Positions 4,961 through 6,421 of a stretch of DNA of 6,421 nt are shown piece by piece (the first letter of the stretch is position 1; each line of letters starts with the position of its first letter). Both the position numbers and the translations under genes were made by a program. This DNA comes from Actinoplanes liguriensis (GTDB lineage: Bacteria; Actinomycetota; Actinomycetes; Mycobacteriales; Micromonosporaceae), in contig KL571230.1 of NCBI GenBank assembly GCA_000715855.1, forward strand, positions 24,096 through 30,516, written 5' to 3'. Under the pieces are notes generated by a model. That model ran no database searches. It saw only the letters and a list, made by a program, of their open reading frames with translations, and had not been told where the DNA came from.

Positions 4961-6196
4961 ATGGTTGACTTCCGCCGCTGTGTGGCGATACTGCTGGCAC
5001 TCGCCGTGACGGTGCCACTCGCCGCGTGCAGCGATGACGAGAAGCCGGCTCTCAGCAACCCGGCCGAGGCGGCCGGCGCCGCGCCGGCGTCCTCGGCGCT
5101 CCCGGAGAGCACCACCGCCGCGCTGCCGGCCACGCTGGCCCTCACCCCGGCCTCCGGCAAGAAGAACGTTCCGGTCAGCACCGAGATCGGTCTCAAGGTC
5201 AGCAACGGCGAGGTGACCTCGGTCAAGCTGACCGACGCCAAGGGCAAGACGGTCGCCGGCAAGCTCCGCGACGACAAGTCGTCCTGGGTGCCGGCCAAGA
5301 CCCTGGCGACCGAGCAGACCTACACCGCCGAGGTGACCGCCACCGCGGGCAACGGCGCCACCACGACGTCGAAGACGAAGTTCACGACCATGGGCGCCCC
5401 CGGCAGGCGGACCGGCACCGGGCTCTACCTCTTCGACGACCACACGTACGGCGTGGCCATGCCGGTCGTCGCCGAGTTCAGCCCCGGCATCAAGAAGGCC
5501 GACCGCGCCGCCGTGCAGAAGCGCATGTTCGTCGAGACCACCCCGTCGCAGCCGGGCACCTGGTCGTGGACGGCGAGCGGCACCCAGGCCTACTACCGCG
5601 CCCCGGAGTACTGGCAGCCCGGCACCACGATCAAGGTGCGGATCGCGGTCGGCGGCCTGCCCACCGGCAAGGGGATCTACGGCGACAAGGACCGCTCGGC
5701 CACGTCCAAGATCGGGCGGAAGTTCGAGATGAACGTGGACAACGCCACGAAGAAGATGACCGTGGTGCAGAACGGGAAGACGGTCAAGACGATGCCGGTG
5801 AGCCTCGGCAAGAAGAGCACACCGTCGTCGAGCGGCCACATGGTCGTCATGGAGAAGATGTCGCAGACCGTCTTCGACACCACCGACACCGACGGCGCCA
5901 GTGGGTACCGCACCACCATCCAGTACGCCCAGCGGCTGACCTGGAGCGGTCAGTACATCCACTCCGCCCCGTGGTCCACCGGCTCGCAGGGCCGCACGAA
6001 CGTGTCCCACGGATGTGTCAACGTCTCCCCCTCCAACGCGCGGTGGCTGTTCGACAAGACACTGATCGGCGACCCGGTCACGGTGAAGGGCACCGGCGAC
6101 AAGCTCGACTACGGCAACGGCTGGACGCCATGGGACGTGAGCTGGAAGAAGTTCGCCGAGGGCAGCGCGCTGCCGGTCCCGGCGGACCTCGGCTGA
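4961..6196 (+). CDS. L,D-transpeptidase (YkuD domain) lipoprotein with Ig-like domains
   Basis: The 411-residue product is an exported peptidoglycan cross-linking enzyme. Residues 1-23 form a classic lipoprotein signal peptide (FRRCVAILLALAVTV, lipobox LAAC, Cys23). A low-complexity Ala/Pro/Ser linker follows, then two Ig-like domains at about 59-144 and 150-255, as in the mycobacterial LdtMt2 type. The YkuD catalytic domain spans about 257-385, with His334 (YIHS) and the hallmark SHGCVN containing nucleophile Cys352. The C-terminal GNGWTPWDVSWKKF tail is typical of actinobacterial members. These enzymes form 3-3 cross-links between stem peptides outside the membrane and are the targets of carbapenems. 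I chose ATG 4961 because the signal peptide begins there. TTG 4907 (18 residues longer, better ribosome binding site) and ATG 4925 are alternatives. The protein has 32 lysines, all encoded by AAG. Confidence 0.94.
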   Translation: MVDFRRCVAILLALAVTVPLAACSDDEKPALSNPAEAAGAAPASSALPESTTAALPATLALTPASGKKNVPVSTEIGLKVSNGEVTSVKLTDAKGKTVAGKLRDDKSSWVPAKTLATEQTYTAEVTATAGNGATTTSKTKFTTMGAPGRRTGTGLYLFDDHTYGVAMPVVAEFSPGIKKADRAAVQKRMFVETTPSQPGTWSWTASGTQAYYRAPEYWQPGTTIKVRIAVGGLPTGKGIYGDKDRSATSKIGRKFEMNVDNATKKMTVVQNGKTVKTMPVSLGKKSTPSSSGHMVVMEKMSQTVFDTTDTDGASGYRTTIQYAQRLTWSGQYIHSAPWSTGSQGRTNVSHGCVNVSPSNARWLFDKTLIGDPVTVKGTGDKLDYGNGWTPWDVSWKKFAEGSALPVPADLG

Positions 6197-6220
6197 GACA
6201 TCCGTACCCATCCGGTGTCA

Positions 6221-6295
6221 GCGTTCGCCACGCCGTGACGATAGGCATGGTGTGGCGTTCGCGGCACGAAACCGGGATTGGTCAACTGGCGTTCG
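6221..6295 (+). repeat. Three GCGTTCG repeats spaced exactly 34 bp
   Basis: GCGTTCG occurs at 6221-6227, 6255-6261 and 6289-6295. The first and second copies touch or overlap the outer ends of the terminator hairpin arms. The third lies inside the spacer of the candidate promoter at 6278-6306. The equal 34-bp spacing may be chance or may mark a regulator array. Confidence 0.4.
6226..6257 (+). terminator. Hairpin terminator (12 bp) after the L,D-transpeptidase
   Basis: CGCCACGCCGTG at 6226-6237 pairs with CATGGTGTGGCG at 6246-6257 (two G-U pairs in RNA), with an 8-nt loop. It begins 30 nt after the stop codon at 6196. No U-tract follows, as is common in actinobacteria. Confidence 0.65.
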
Positions 6296-6306
6296 TGGAG
6301 CAGTAT
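6278..6306 (+). promoter_or_regulatory. Candidate sigma-70-type promoter of the 3'-edge gene
   Basis: TTGGTC at 6278-6283 and CAGTAT at 6301-6306 are separated by exactly 17 bp. A transcript would begin near 6313, giving a leader of about 30 nt before ATG 6342. The -35 matches the consensus in its first three bases. The -10 keeps the important second A and final T. Confidence 0.4.
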
Positions 6307-6341
6307 TGGGCACCGGGGAGATACGACGCCGTGAGGGGACC

Positions 6342-6421
6342 ATGGAAACGAATGGAGTTCGGTCGGCAAGGCTGAACGGCCGGCACCGGGTGCGTGCGAC
6401 TCTTGTCGCGCTGCTCGCGGG
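6342..6421 (+). CDS. Start of a gene cut by the window edge; possible membrane sensor protein
   Basis: An open frame begins at ATG 6342 and runs off the window. It is preceded by GAGGGGA at 6333-6339, a good but close ribosome binding site. The visible 26 residues start METNGVRSARLNGRHRVR and turn hydrophobic at ATLVALLAG, so the protein has a basic N-terminus followed by a membrane segment or signal sequence. A basic-then-hydrophobic start like this is common in actinobacterial sensor histidine kinases, including the nitrate/nitrite-sensing type, but also in many other exported or membrane proteins. That functional idea is only a guess. A GTG at 6390 is a less likely alternative start. Confidence 0.5.
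   Translation, partial: METNGVRSARLNGRHRVRATLVALLA

Noticed and set aside
4675..5298. 207-codon minus-strand frame running through tRNA-Lys copy 2
   Set aside because: It also contains the translated tRNA string and is antisense to the start of the transpeptidase.
4913..6211. 432-codon open frame on the minus strand opposite the L,D-transpeptidase
   Set aside because: Antisense shadow of low complexity; the plus strand has a signal peptide and the SHGCVN active site.

Overview
The window is very GC-rich DNA with G/C-ending codons, GTG starts and actinobacterial protein types: a LuxR-type regulator end, a lipoprotein GH9 glycosidase, a lipoprotein L,D-transpeptidase with Ig-like domains, and a SEC-C protein. 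This points to a high-GC actinomycete. A Micromonosporaceae-like host (for example Actinoplanes) is my guess from general resemblance and has not been tested.

Layout, left to right. (1) Positions 2-250 are the C-terminal DNA-binding end of a LuxR/NarL-type response regulator, cut by the window edge. (2) Positions 251-600 form a gap with no convincing gene and a locally lower-GC centre. (3) Positions 601-1230 (-) encode a NAD(P)H-dependent FMN reductase-like flavoprotein. It is divergent, across about 110 bp, from (4) 1342-3147 (+), a secreted GH9 cellulase-type glycoside hydrolase with an N-terminal Ig-like domain. (5) Positions 3331-3531 (+) encode a 66-residue four-cysteine protein of unknown function. 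It has a structured leader and ends at a 13-bp terminator hairpin. (6) Positions 3576-4827 (-) carry two nearly identical tRNA-Lys(CUU) genes in the same orientation, bracketing one SEC-C/TPR-like gene. Each tRNA has its own strong hairpin just downstream. (7) Positions 4961-6196 (+) encode an L,D-transpeptidase lipoprotein, divergent from the second tRNA-Lys and followed by a 12-bp hairpin. (8) From 6342 (+) a new gene starts and runs off the window. It has a basic, then hydrophobic N-terminus behind a plausible sigma-70-type promoter.

The genes are mostly single transcription units separated by hairpin terminators, not one pathway operon. Two secreted lipoproteins act outside the membrane: GH9 on beta-glucans and the transpeptidase on peptidoglycan. 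The tRNA/SEC-C block is informational or housekeeping. I see no insertion sequence, CRISPR array, phage module or recognisable new multi-gene system. The features most worth a second look are the paired tRNA-Lys units around the SEC-C gene, the small cysteine protein with its leader hairpin, and the start region of the transpeptidase.
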